From NCBI RefSeq assembly GCF_042242105.1, contig NC_092013.1:18179618-18243617 (forward strand): a stretch of 64,000 nt of DNA. The letters are read 5' to 3'. The DNA comes from Pempheris klunzingeri. Lineage: Eukaryota > Chordata > Actinopteri > Acropomatiformes > Pempheridae. Below the pieces are notes generated by a model. That model was not told the DNA's origin and made no database searches. It saw only the letters and a program-made list of their open reading frames with translations. The position numbers were made by a program, and so were the translations under genes. Below, in pieces: positions 1 through 43,789 of this stretch; position 1 is the stretch's first letter, and the number at the start of each line of letters is the position of its first letter.

Positions 1-362
1 TCCTTCTGCGAACAGAGATCTAACTCTGCTGTGTGCAGGTCTTCTAAGTAGCGCAGGGCTTTCTTATTAGCCATCTGAACCTCATGGAAGAGGCTAGCAT
101 TTTGCGCTCTCAGGATTTCTACCTCCTTCTCTATGGCTGCTCTGCTCTGAAGGGCGAGGCTGGTTTGCCTGTGGAAAGTCAAAAGCAAGCATTTTAACAA
201 GGAGCCCTTGGATGCAGTCTGTGCATCACACCTGTCGTTTAGTAGGGAGTCTATCTCTTCTGTACACTCACGGAAATTCAATTTGTTAATGAATTCGGGG
301 TAGCCAGGCTTTAGGCTCTGTGCTAGGGAAGAAATAAACTGTTCTACACAGGGGTTCTCCAT
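1..362 (-). CDS. Gag-like N-terminal fragment of an LTR retroelement (partial)
   Basis: An uninterrupted - strand frame starts with ATG at 362 and is still open at base 1, giving about 120 residues. It begins MENPCVEQF and becomes rich in Leu, Glu, Ala and Lys with heptad-like spacing after about residue 75, which suggests a coiled coil. No zinc knuckle, protease or polymerase motif is reached before the edge. Its place, downstream of an LTR and primer-binding site on the same strand, is where gag lies in LTR retroelements, so I call it gag-like by position. I do not recognise the family. The frame carries no stop or frameshift in the visible part, so the copy may be fairly young. It is antisense to asic1. 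Confidence 0.55.
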   Translation of the reverse strand, partial: MENPCVEQFISSLAQSLKPGYPEFINKLNFRECTEEIDSLLNDRCDAQTASKGSLLKCLLLTFHRQTSLALQSRAAIEKEVEILRAQNASLFHEVQMANKKALRYLEDLHTAELDLCSQK

Positions 363-1258
363 TGTTGCCTGAAAAGGGGTGAGGTAAAACAAGTTAAAAT
401 GCGATGATTTTAAAAGTGGTTGGCTGTGGTGTTGCGGTAGCAGACACCTTGAAGTGTAGCTTGGGGAATACTACTAGCCTAACACTGTGGTGGCCTACAC
501 TAGAAGGTAGCTATACACTATCTAGTGGAACTGGTGGGGATAGCAAACTGAGGCCAATTAAGGTAAATGTAGATTTACACAAAATAAGTTTACTCACCAA
601 AATTATGACTCTCTAACTGAAATGCACGGCAGTAACAGTCAGGAATGTCTCTTTAAGTTACTCAAGCTGGAACACGTGGCAGTTGCAGCTAGGTACTAAC
701 TTCACAGGGCTGATAGCACACTGTGGCTCTCTCTCAGGCTCTATTTCTTAATCAGGCTGAAATGCACGGCAGTAACAGCCAGGTTCAAGCTCTAAGTTCA
801 CAGGGCCGGTGGCACGCTGTGTCTTAACAAACAGGAAGCACTTTAGTTAACAGCGAATGGACAGATTGCATTGAATGTGTGACATTCAAATGCCGAACCA
901 AATTCTTCCTACAGGATAGGTTTACCTGAAAGGTTAGCAGCAGTAGCAAGCTCTAAATGTAACACTATGGGGCTTTCAATGTTTGCTTTCAAACATAGGC
1001 ACCAGTATTAGCATTAGCTTTAGCCTTAATTCACAGTACACTACACTAACTCTTCAAATTGCTTTTAGCTTAATTTAGTTAGATTGATTTTCACCACAAT
1101 GCACTTGAAAGTACAGCTGGAAGTACTTCTGTGACTGACTAGTGGTTAAAAATGATAATTTTGCTCGTTTTAAAGTTTTTTCAAAAATTTTGGTTTTGAC
1201 CAAAATTTTGCTGAAAATTAATATTGTACAAATATGAACAATTGCCAACAGTACTCTG
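363..1258 (-). mobile_element. Retroelement leader between primer-binding site and gag-like start
   Basis: This is the roughly 900-bp untranslated stretch between the primer-binding site and the gag-like ATG. It contains a diverged direct repeat: the segments starting at 617 and 757 both begin CTGAAATGCACGGCAGTAAC and both continue to a TTCACAGGG...GCACxCTGTG block. A small + strand open frame at 404-616 has no recognisable content. The rest is AT-rich. Confidence 0.6.
617..835. repeat. Imperfect tandem duplication in the retroelement leader
   Basis: Two copies offset by 140 bases (617 and 757) share a nearly identical 29-base start and a later block ending near the CTGTG motif. The second copy has a deletion relative to the first. 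Confidence 0.7.
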
Positions 1259-1275
1259 CCTCACACGGGGCACCA
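1259..1275 (-). other. Primer-binding site matching tRNA-Met (elongator)
   Basis: The + strand reads CCTCACACGGGGCACCA, which is identical to the 3' end (acceptor stem plus CCA) of vertebrate elongator tRNA-Met as I know it. On the - strand this is therefore an 17-base primer-binding site starting TGGTGCCCC. It lies two bases from the inner end of the LTR, the standard position for minus-strand DNA priming. Confidence 0.85.
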
Positions 1276-1620
1276 TTTGTTGTGCTTTAACAAGTGGTAA
1301 TGTTCAATTTGGCTATCAGAAATAATTAATAATTATCAAAGATAATTAATAATTATTAAAATAAATGAACTTTGATTAAAGTCCACCTCGATTGGGGCAC
1401 CACCTCGAAAAACGAGGAAAAGACAGCCGTTTTAATTGATTTAGTCTCATAAAAATACTAAACTATCAATTTGGAATTATGTTTTATAATTAATTTAATA
1501 ATTACTACCAAAATTACCACATTGATAGCTAGCTGAAGGATTTTTGGAGTTCTTGACAGTGTAGAGGTTGGCAGTGTCCACAATTGTACAACATTAACGG
1601 AGACAGCAAGTATTAAAACA

Positions 1621-1626
1621 TTTATT
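1621..1626 (-). promoter_or_regulatory. Candidate polyadenylation signal in LTR
   Basis: TTTATT on the + strand is AATAAA on the element strand. It lies about 345 bases before the 3' end of the LTR, as expected for the end of an R region. Confidence 0.5.
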
Positions 1627-1800
1627 AAAACAGAGCAAAATTCAGGGACATCATTTGTTATGCATTAAGGACTTGTACTTCGGTTGTAAGTACGGCTGAA
1701 GCAGAGTAGGTGTTGAAGACATCTGCTGTTGCAGAAACAAAATCAATCAAACAATCTAACTAAATCTCTATGACTAAACTAAAATAATATGAGTGTAAGA

Positions 1801-1804
<4 letters not shown>

Positions 1805-1831
<27 letters not shown>
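1805..1831. repeat. (GT)n microsatellite inside the LTR
   Basis: An uninterrupted run of about 13 TG units. Confidence 0.95.
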
Positions 1832-2499
1832 ATAAGGCTGAGGAATGTGAGATGGGTCCCACAAAGGTGGGGGAGAGAGACCAAATGGTGATGGCCAGAC
1901 CCCCTGGGGTGTGGGTCAGAGGCAGACAAAGGAAAGCTAAGTGCTGTTAGCTTAGCCTTGTCCCTCAGTGGCCTGTTGCCAGACTGTGTGTGTGAGAGAG
2001 ATAAAGGTGCAGGTTAAGACAGGATGGTTAGTTTGTAGGCTAACATCAACTAAACTTAATGGATGCACAGTAATCTACAACACATCACAATAATCAAACT
2101 CACTGAACATTAAAACAAGTCAATACATTAACAAGGGTAAACCATGTATGCAGTAATGCTATGCTAATTATGCCCAGTTAGAGTTTGTTACCAGTCCTTA
2201 AAGGGGTAGGAGAAGTGTCCTTGAGGGTGCTGCTTTCTCAGCTTGTTGCTGGAGGAAAGGTGTGGTTCGTGTCCGTGCTGTGGTTGCAGGCTGGAGGAAT
2301 CCGGTCGCTCCTTTGTTCCTGTTAGTTAGCAGCTCTGTGCTAACTTGCTGGTGTGCTCCTGTTGTTGGTTCTGGTTATCAGCTGGCAGACTCTGGGTCGT
2401 GCCTGCTGGCGCTGATCTGCTTACTTCAGGCAGGACCTTGTGTCGCTACCATGAAGGAGGTGGCTGCTCTGGACAGACCACACTGAGGCAGAGCTTAGC

Positions 2500-2735
2500 T
2501 GAGTTGAGCTGGTCTCTCCTCTTCAGGAAAGATCAGGAGAGCTGGTCTCTCCTCTGCAGGAGGAGAGGGAGCAGGGAAGACCTGGTCTCTCCACTTCAGG
2601 AGAGACGATGAGAAAGAGAGCTGGTCTCTCCACTTCAGGAGAGACGATGAGAAAGAGAGCTGGTCTCTCCACTTCAGGAGAGACGATGAGAAAGAGAGCT
2701 GGTCTCTCCTCTGCAGGAGGAGAGGGAGCAGGGAA
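2500..2735. repeat. 39-bp tandem array in LTR U3
   Basis: Units beginning CTGGTCTCTC start at 2582, 2621, 2660 and 2699, an exact 39-base period. The units starting at 2582, 2621 and 2660 are nearly identical; flanking partial units at about 2509 and 2540 and the last unit carry a variant ending in a GGAGGAGAGGGAGC block. Because 39 is divisible by three, long repeated open frames appear on both strands here, but these are artefacts of the array. In a U3 region such arrays are often enhancer repeats; that role is inferred. Confidence 0.9.
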
Positions 2736-2933
2736 GAGCTCAGTGGGGGTGAACTGGTTTTGTGGGCCTGCGGTCGTAAAATCATGTGTCCCCTCCGGCC
2801 AATGGTGACAGTGGAGCTGGGCGCGGGGGTGATTTCACACCTATCTGTGAAACTGGGGGGCATTGGGGAAAGGAGCCCAATAGTTTTAAGGACAAAGAAA
2901 CATGCGGTCCTCACTGTATAGTGGAGCCCAACA

Positions 2934-19568
<16,635 letters not shown>

Positions 19569-20370
19569 GCAGACCGGGGTGAAGAATCAAAGTGCGTGTT
19601 ATGCAACCAAAGCCAACCATACAACAAGAACTATCCAACACGGGGAGTGTGAGGAACTGATACAAAGTCTAACAGAGGCACTTTTTACATAGAAACGGAG
19701 CAAAGCAGACAAATCAAATACGACAAATACGGCGAAAGAACTTTCACCAGAGGCAAAGTGGAGAGGATATCCCAAAAATAAAAATATCTCTTAATTTTTC
19801 TGAGAATATTTCACGCAGCACTCTAAACTCTTCTTTCTGTCTCTGTGTTTCCCTCTGGAATAATACTGCCGCAAAGGATGCTCATGGAGAAACCTTGCCA
19901 ACACGGACCTCTGTTTCAAAAGACTAAAAAAAGTGTATTAAAAAAAAAACAAGGGAAAATGTACAGTTATCTCACCATAGACAGCAGATCAGAAAAAGAG
20001 CCCCCATGCCTTTATATAACACAGCAACACACGATGGTTTCACACAACGCCGGCCTGCTAGTGGGACAAATATTCATACTTGCTTACTCCACTGTACATG
20101 TAGCAACATCTGTAACTGTTGCAGCGCTCCATGAAACAACAGCTGGACTCTGTGTCGTTCGTAAGAGAATGTATCAATGTTCGCAATGAGTGTAGTCGGG
20201 TGTGCTGGGAAGAAGGTCGGGGCGTCGTGGCGGCAGTGGTAGTGGTAGAGGTGCATCATCTACCGTTTGAAATGTACTGGTGATGATTTCAGGTCTCATC
20301 ATGTAAATGCATGCTTGTATTTGTCCAGTGCATGTTCCTCATTTCATTTATAATTTAGTTTTTTCATAAA

Positions 20371-20412
20371 TACACACACATATATATATATCTATATATA
20401 TATAAATATTAT
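20371..20412. repeat. (CA)/(TA)n tract
   Basis: Short CA and interrupted TA runs. Confidence 0.85.
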
Positions 20413-20486
20413 AATTACCAAGTTTGCCTCAATGATATACAGGAAAAGGAAAATACATCCCATATATTTCTGTGGACGTGAGTATC

Positions 20487-20511
20487 TGTGTGTGTGTGTG
20501 TGTGTGTGTGT
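20487..20511. repeat. (GT)n microsatellite
   Basis: A run of about 12 TG units. Confidence 0.95.
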
Positions 20512-21012
20512 TTGCGTGCGCACTCACTTGTATTGATGGGTGCCAAACATCAGTGCCCAAGCAGGTCCAGCGCGTGTTTGTTGATTGTGCAAATGAATGA
20601 GCTGCACCTAATTTAATTTCTCATCCGTTCATTTGATCGTTTTCCGGCGTGCCCGATGAGTGGAGGAGTTTTCATTCAACTTCATTTTCTCTTATCTCGA
20701 CTCCGGGATGAGCTGAGGTGAATTCTGATTGGTGAAATCCTTGGAGTTTTGTGGGGCTGGTAAAAAAAAATTTCTGTATCTGTGTTCTAGTTGCAAAAGT
20801 CTTTATCAAAGCACAATATTGCCAGTATGTAGAGGTGATGTAAAAGACAACGTACTATTCTTCTTGATATATTGTCATATAATTAATATCGTGTTGATCC
20901 GACTGTTTTTTTGGTTGTTTTTTTCTTTCATATAAAACATACTGGATATTGCCTGATAATCCTGTCTCCATCTTCCAGGTAATAGGCTGGTCTATTTAGT
21001 TATCAAAGCATA

Positions 21013-21018
21013 AATAAA
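21013..21018 (+). terminator. asic1: Candidate asic1 polyadenylation signal
   Basis: An AATAAA hexamer in an AT-rich context about 1.45 kb after the stop codon; an earlier one is at 19777. Confidence 0.4.
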
Positions 21019-24000
21019 ATGTAAATATCATTTTGGAAATTGTTATTCTTCTGAAGTTTTATTCTTATCAGTGAATTTCCTCGCCGAAGCCTTTATTTGT
21101 TTGTTTGGTAATAGGTAAACAGAGGCAAAGCAATGTATTTTTCAACACCAGATACTGTGCAAATGTTCATTTTTAATCACAAGTAGCTCTCAGAAAATCT
21201 GTTTAAGCATTCTGCCCTTCAATGAAGGCATTTTGCTATCTCTATTTTCACTAATCAACATGTTATCTCTTGTTCTGCTTCATACGACATTTTCTTGGAA
21301 TTAAATCAGCATTAAGCGAAAGGTTTTGGGGCAGGAGCCTGGCATTAAAATAGATATTACTTATCTTCTTCAACCCTTCATTTGGGCTGCAAGCCACAAC
21401 ATTGGTGTTTGGGAGCTCCACACTCTTAAAATGTAATTACAGTTTCAGCTGTTGTATGACAAAAGGATGGATGAGAAATATCCTGCAAAGCCAATACAAG
21501 TTTATCTAGATTGTCAGTCAGCAGCTGCACATTATGGACGGCTTCTCTCGTATTCCACTGTACATCTGGTGCTGCCAACTGCTTCACTCATATTAGAAAA
21601 GCAGCTTGGTGATGCATGACTCTGAATATTAGAGCCCAGTTATCCGCCCTGAAACATGGTCTGCCTCGAAATCATGTTTGTTGCTCAGTCGGCTGCACAT
21701 CAGTCCACGGCTACCAGACACTGAGGGTTACTCTAGGACGAGAAGTTTACTTTTGCCTTATCATTTTTTCATGGTTTCTCAAAGTGGGAAACCAAACATC
21801 AACATTGTTCATCAAATGTGAGCGTGCATTCATGTTTTATTATTCAGAGGAGAAACCTCAGCTGGTAGCCGCGCATTAATATAAGTGTTAAATTTCCTGG
21901 GCACCAGCTCCAGCATCTAATGAAGATTTTTCCTGTTTTGAATGTCTGAAACATGATTTTGCTCCCTAATGGTTTTATTATTTTCTGTTGTACCTGCCAA
22001 GAAGACAAATTAATCAAGAAATAAAAGATGATGCTGTTTATTTCCCGCTTGCATTCGTGTCTTTGTCTGAGCGACAGTCTGCGGCTCAGAAGATTGCAGG
22101 GGAGGGTCAGAGTACAGGAGAGCTGCCTCCCACTTACAGAGATCCTGCAGAAGGTGTTTGCTGCATCCTGATAAGGCTGCAGGGCAAAGCAGGACCCCAC
22201 CTGCTTTTCCCCTGCTGCCTTATAAGTGTTGGAGGTGGCAATACCACTGGAAATCTTTCCAAAAATGTTGGATTTGCAAGGGTTTCCTGCAGTCTTCTGA
22301 TCTTAATTGTTAGTTTCCGCATGTCGTTAGCAGATCCAAAAATTTTGGCAGCACCACTTTTCCTCTCTGAATGAGGTTAAATCATTACGTGCCCTCATTC
22401 AGCTCCCTAGTAAACATCTCAGAGATGACTGCACCCTGCTCGCTTTCACCTTGCTGGTTGACACACAGCCAATGTGCGGACAGCACAAGAGAGACGCTCC
22501 CGTAATGAAATCCATCCCAAACTGCCTGCCCTTCTTAAATGGCTCTAACACCCTCCGCTAATCACCTCAGACGGCTGGATGTGATTTACAGGGGGCTGTT
22601 TTCATGCAGTGAACTTATAATGTTTGTTATATTTTAATGAGTCTTGTTGTGCGCATGTTTGCTCTCGCATCCATCAGTTTAATCATGCCTTCTGCTGTCA
22701 CTGAACATGCACTCACACTCAAGATCTTAGGAGGTAATTTCCTGCTAATCCTATTATCACACCTTGTTATCTACACCAACAAGGAGATTATGCTCTTGTT
22801 TTACAATTTCTTAATGTGCTGCACAGTGTTGCCTGATTTTCAGTAACTAGACGAGCACACACTAAAAATCACTGGTCCAGTTTTGTGTCATTATACTGCA
22901 GCTCTGAGGCAATACTGGGTCAGCCAGTTTACCCAGTACCAAAGGGCTGTTGTGACCCAGCGTTGGTCTTATCTTTTATTTTACTGTTGCTGGTATTTTA
23001 GAATGAACAGAAAATATGACCATTTTGACCCACCGTTAGACAAAGCAAGCTCAATATTTACCTTCACACTGTCGGCGTTCAAAAGTGCAAACACGTATCA
23101 TTAATAACCACCGACAAGATGAGAATAACACAATGTGCAGACACTGGATAGACATTTACTCAGTACTGTACAATTTTGAGGAACTTGGGTGCTTCCATTT
23201 TATGCTACTTTATACTTCTGCTCCACTACATTTGAGACGTGAAAACCGAGACTCTGCTTCATGTATATGCCTGCTTTAGTTATTTTGCTCCTTTAGATTA
23301 TTATGACCAAGTATAATCGACAAATAGATTAGGATGTATCATCATAGATTAAGCTACATGGCAGTATATAAAATAGTTAAATTACTTCAAATTTTACCAA
23401 CTGCAACATTAACAGGATGTCGCTTACACATTCATTTACCAGTGATTACAAACCAGTAATATAATAAGCACATACAGTATTATTCCAACCTGGGCTACTC
23501 TGCATGAGGACTTTTACTTTTGGTACTTTAAGTATATTTTTATACTAATACTCATGTACATTTTGTATTTTGACTTGTAACATACTATTTCCTCACTTTT
23601 ACTGCATTACATTAGTAAAATTTCTGAATATTTGTTCCACAACTTAAGTTTTTTTTTTAAATAATGCTAACACTGGATCAAAACAACCCATTTTCTCCCC
23701 ATGGTTAACGGGTAAAGTTAACCTATACATTGACCCTATGGCCAACTATGGCCAGTTTTGACCCAATGATCTTTAGCGTGTGTTAGACATATTGTACATT
23801 AAATGCATCATATTGCTGGATCTGTAATCATTTCTTAAAGCAGACTCTCCGGCTCGCTTTCACTCTCACTCCTGCCAGCATGTCAGATGAGTCACGTTTC
23901 TGGTATAAATTTATCCTGTCAGATCTCACAGTGCAATTAGGATGCTCAGACGTTTGTCATAGATAAAGCTGCGGCCAGCTCCTCTGGGCTCCACTTAACA

Positions 24001-25739
24001 TTCTGCTCGTTAAGAGGATTAATAATTACAGCGCAGTCAAGTTTCTCAGCGCTGAAAGACGCTGTATTCGATTCGATGGTTGTTCTTTGTGTAAAGTATG
24101 AACCCTTGTTAATTTGTTTAATATACAGGCTGTCAGGAGGCCTGTACAAAGTAGACATGATCAGCCATCTCACACACACAGGATGTAAAATCCTCTCTGG
24201 GGATCTGAAGCACAATGCAGGAGATCTGATTCTCTCTTGTCCCTGGAATGAGGATTTTTCTACTAATTCCAAAAAAACATAATGCATCCCCCCCTCCTCC
24301 CTCGTATACACTCACACAAGCACACTCAGATCAAACACAAACAGGGCTATGCAACCAGATGGGTTGCCATGTTTTGTACTGTTGTAGCTCCAGACTAATT
24401 GGGGGGAAGTGAAATGACATCAAAGTTTGGAAACAAGAAAGTGTTTGATTCTGTGGCTGACTTACAGGACCCCAGTCGCTCCACTCTTAGCTTGTTGTTT
24501 ACTTGTTAATGCATAAACCACTTCAGAGGACCAACTTCCTCCCTCGGTGTCTCTCTCCATAAACATAATATTGATGATGTGCATTCAAAGACTGCCGTGT
24601 AAAACTGTTTTACTTCAGGCTGGAGGTGCAGCGGTTGTGATTTACATCAGCTAATAATCCTGAAAGGAGCTGATGTACTAATGTATGATCCCCAACTGTG
24701 ATGGGAAAAAAAAAAAAGTTTTGATTTTAACTCCCCAGAATATATAATGTCTGTGATTTTTGTGATGACTCAGGCTGCGTGTTGATACAAGTGACTTGAC
24801 ATTCAAGTTATGAAACCAAAAATAAAATAAACACTCCACATGTTCAGAGTGTTCCTCCTCCTCATCAGGCATTTCGGTTGTGTTTGCTCAGTACCTCTCA
24901 GCAATAAATAAAAGACACTTACTGTCATGTTTTTTCCTTTTTTGTCATTAAGTTCTGTGTCCATTAAATGTTAAGATGTCACATGTTAGAATTAACTTTC
25001 AAAACCATTTTTCTTTCAGTGTATTCCCCCTTATATCCCCTGTGAGGTGAACATTTCTTCTACTGGTGTCTGTGAGAGCCTCAGAAGCTGTTTGGTTTGG
25101 TTGTAATTCAGTTTTTGCTGGGTTCAGCAGACAGGTGTGCTCGGTGACATTACAAACAGAGGAAGGTTAACCTCTTGGTGCTCCTCTGACAAACCCAGAC
25201 AGGCCTGTCTGGGTCGGCTTTGCTTTACATCAACAGATCAAGCGGGCACTGAGCAGACTGATTTATTTAAGTCATATTTCAAGGGAATAGAAAAATATTC
25301 TGTAAAGTCATACTGCATGCTGTGGAAGCAAACTTATCAACTAACTTTCCCACTGTCATTCTTATATGTATAACATCATTTGACACCAGAGTTGGGTCTC
25401 AAACAAAGTTAGGATAACAAAATAAAGGTATGAAAAAAGTGTAAGCTGCATCTGAATGTTCAAATAAAGTGCATGTAACAGAGCGCTGTACATACTGTAT
25501 ACATATAAACATAATCATGCATGTTTATAAAGTAGCAATGGGATGAATATGTTTTAATCCTTATTAATTTGTTTGATTACTAATTTTGATGTTTTTTTAT
25601 TGTAATCCGGTGGATATAATTCATTCTGATGTGCTGTGCTTTCTGTGCAGTAGCTTACTGTATTTCAGAATAGCGTTGCTGTGGCTTGTTTGGGGTTTTT
25701 ACACTGTTTTAACTGGATTCCTTTATGTTTTCTACTAGT
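21019..25739. other. Intergenic region asic1-smarcd1
   Basis: No gene is seen on either strand. It holds a dispersed repeat copy at 23170-23645; the remainder appears unique and AT-rich. The frame at 21988-22374 has no recognisable domain. Confidence 0.75.
23170..23645. repeat. Dispersed repeat copy (TACTCCACTACA family)
   Basis: It contains TTCTGCTCCACTACATTTGA, a middle part with AAAATAGTTAAA and CTTACACATTCATTTACC, and ends with CTTTTACTTTTGGTACTTTA, the inverse complement of the AAGTAAAAGTAC block in copies near gpd1. It is thus the same family in the opposite orientation. Confidence 0.7.
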
Positions 25740-25903
25740 TTCTACTAGGAGACGTGCCTACCCACCGCCCAGCCCCCACAGGTTTGCTGTAGTACCACCG
25801 ACATGCCGCAGGGGTCGCTGGGGGACCGCCACCACCGCCAAACCTCTGTTCCCGCTCTCGCGGTAGCTCCGTGCCTCCACCGGCGGCGACACTCAGAGAG
25901 GAG

Positions 25904-42116
<16,213 letters not shown>

Positions 42117-42158
42117 ACAATTAGTCCACAGGCGGCAAATAGCTGTTGGAGACGACTC

Positions 42159-42192
<34 letters not shown>
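42159..42192. repeat. (GT)n microsatellite in smarcd1 3' UTR
   Basis: About 15 TG units close behind the stop codon. Confidence 0.95.
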
Positions 42193-42194
<2 letters not shown>

Positions 42195-43636
42195 TACGAG
42201 TGTGTGGGAAGCTCAAAATTCATCCCACAGTTTTCTGACAAACTTAGAGACGTAGATACTAGATGGCTTTACATCATATAGGATGTCCTTCTGTTTTTTT
42301 TGTTTGTTTATTTTGTTTTAATCATCACCTTGCAGCTCGACTACTATTGCGGTTTGGTTGCTACTTCCACTTTTTTTGTCCTCACACCAGAGCTCCATGA
42401 GCACAATGCATTTTCTCTTGCATGTCTAAGCCTTACCTGGAAGCATTCCTTTCTTTTTAATACATTGTGCCCACACAAAAGTAGAGATTGTACACAAATG
42501 AAACGCAGAGGGCCGATTGTACCTTTTTAATGTATTTTTGACCCTGGATCTAAAAATATCTAACATCAGCTGGAATGTGTTGATTCTGCCCCGGCTCTTT
42601 GTTCCCTTTTTTTGGAAAGTAAATTTACATTCTACACTCCGGCCCCTAAACGCTTGCCTGTTCAGTTAGATATTGATTGTGTTTGTGTTTGTAATCAATC
42701 AGGCCTCTTTTGCTGCACATTGGCTCTCCATCTGTCACTTTGTCTTAAGTTCTCATTAGTTTGTTTTGACGGTTTGTGCCACAGTCTGTTGTGTGAGACA
42801 CTCTTAAAAGCTCAATTATGGCAGAATATACATGTTTTGTAAAGGTTTGCATTTAGAATGAAGTTGTTTTTTTTTTTCTCTTTTTTTGTTATTATCAATG
42901 ATCTTTGTTTTAAAAAAATGTATTATATCAGTACTTGTCTTGTTAGCTAGTACGGATTATCAAGGAAGTAGCTAGTATGAGTACCTCTAGTCTATATAGT
43001 TTTGTAAATACCGAGCAGAAAAAAACTGAAGATGGATGTGAAGTAAAATTGTATCTCTTATCCTTGCAGATGTTTTTCTTAACTCTTTGTCTATGCTCAG
43101 ATAGTTGAATCAGTATTTATATTATTACTTGGCCCTGGTTGTCAGAGCGCAGTGATTTAGCTCTCCACGACATGAAGGCGGCAGTCCCAATCGACAGGCC
43201 GCTGCTCTGCAGGACGACGTGCACACAGCATTCATGTCACCTGCAAGCTGGGAAAAGTTAAGTCTCCTGCTTTTAGTTTTGTGTATTTTAATTACGTGCA
43301 GAGAAGCCATAAACACTTGAACAACCTCGGTCACACACGCGGCCGAGCAGATTGAAAGAGTCGTAGCTTCTTCGTACACCTTCTGAAGATCTGACACCTT
43401 TTTGAGTTTACTCGTCGTCTCTCAGTTGAAGGTGAAGACGAGTGTCCTGGCTGAAACTTTTGAGTGTGCATTTCATTAATGAATTCCTAGAATACACTAA
43501 TCCGGGTTTGGCGGGTACGTGATTTGGAACAAGCGGTGGGAACCTCTGGGGTGTAAAACACTGGGGGAACTGTAGTATTATCTGCAGACTTTTTCATGGA
43601 CCAAACCTATTTTTCTGTATGTTCTTATTATGTTAT

Positions 43637-43642
43637 AATAAA
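43637..43642 (+). terminator. smarcd1: smarcd1 polyadenylation signal
   Basis: AATAAA within TATAATAAAGG, about 1.5 kb after the stop codon, the first canonical hexamer in a suitable place. Confidence 0.6.
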
Positions 43643-43789
43643 GGATATGTAAAACAAGCACGTTTATGGGAGTTTCTGTCTGCCAGTGATTCATTCATGC
43701 ATTTAACTCTACATAATGCAAAAAACACTTTTCAATAATCCTGTATGGATTACAAATGGGCTGCAACTAATAATTATTGTCTAAATCAA

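Larger units (their letters stand above)
1278..2933 (-). mobile_element. 5' LTR of an LTR retroelement (1656 bp)
   Basis: The + strand begins TGTTGTGC at 1278 and ends GCCCAACA at 2933, forming TG..CA ends with 7 of 8 bases in inverted repeat. The inner end lies two bases from a tRNA-Met primer-binding site, and a gag-like frame follows, so this is the 5' LTR of an element running right to left. A - strand polyadenylation signal (TTTATT on the + strand, 1621-1626) suits an R region, leaving about 340 bases for the rest of R plus U5. The upstream U3 part is long and holds a 39-bp tandem array and a GT microsatellite. The flanking bases 2934-2938 (CTCAC) are the expected target-site duplication; its partner would be off the left edge. 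Confidence 0.85.
19569..21018 (+). other. asic1: Probable asic1 3' untranslated region
   Basis: Sequence follows the stop codon without gene content. AATAAA hexamers lie at 19777-19782 and 21013-21018; which of them is used cannot be told. An AT-rich (TA)n stretch lies at 20371-20412 and a (GT)n run at 20487-20511. Confidence 0.55.
42117..43642 (+). other. smarcd1: smarcd1 3' untranslated region
   Basis: About 1.5 kb between the stop codon and an AATAAA signal. It contains a (GT)n run 43 bases after the stop codon; I see no other structure. Confidence 0.65.

Noticed and set aside
1258..1276. Possible tRNA-Met gene or pseudogene
   Set aside because: Only the last 17 bases of a tRNA with CCA are present; CCA is not encoded in vertebrate tRNA genes, and the site adjoins an LTR, so it is a primer-binding site.
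21988..22374. 128-residue + strand frame in the intergenic region
   Set aside because: No domain, no splice or promoter context, and ordinary codon texture for non-coding DNA.
25871..25903. In-frame upstream extension of smarcd1
   Set aside because: It has no ATG (a GTG at most), and MAARGGF at 25904 matches vertebrate orthologues.
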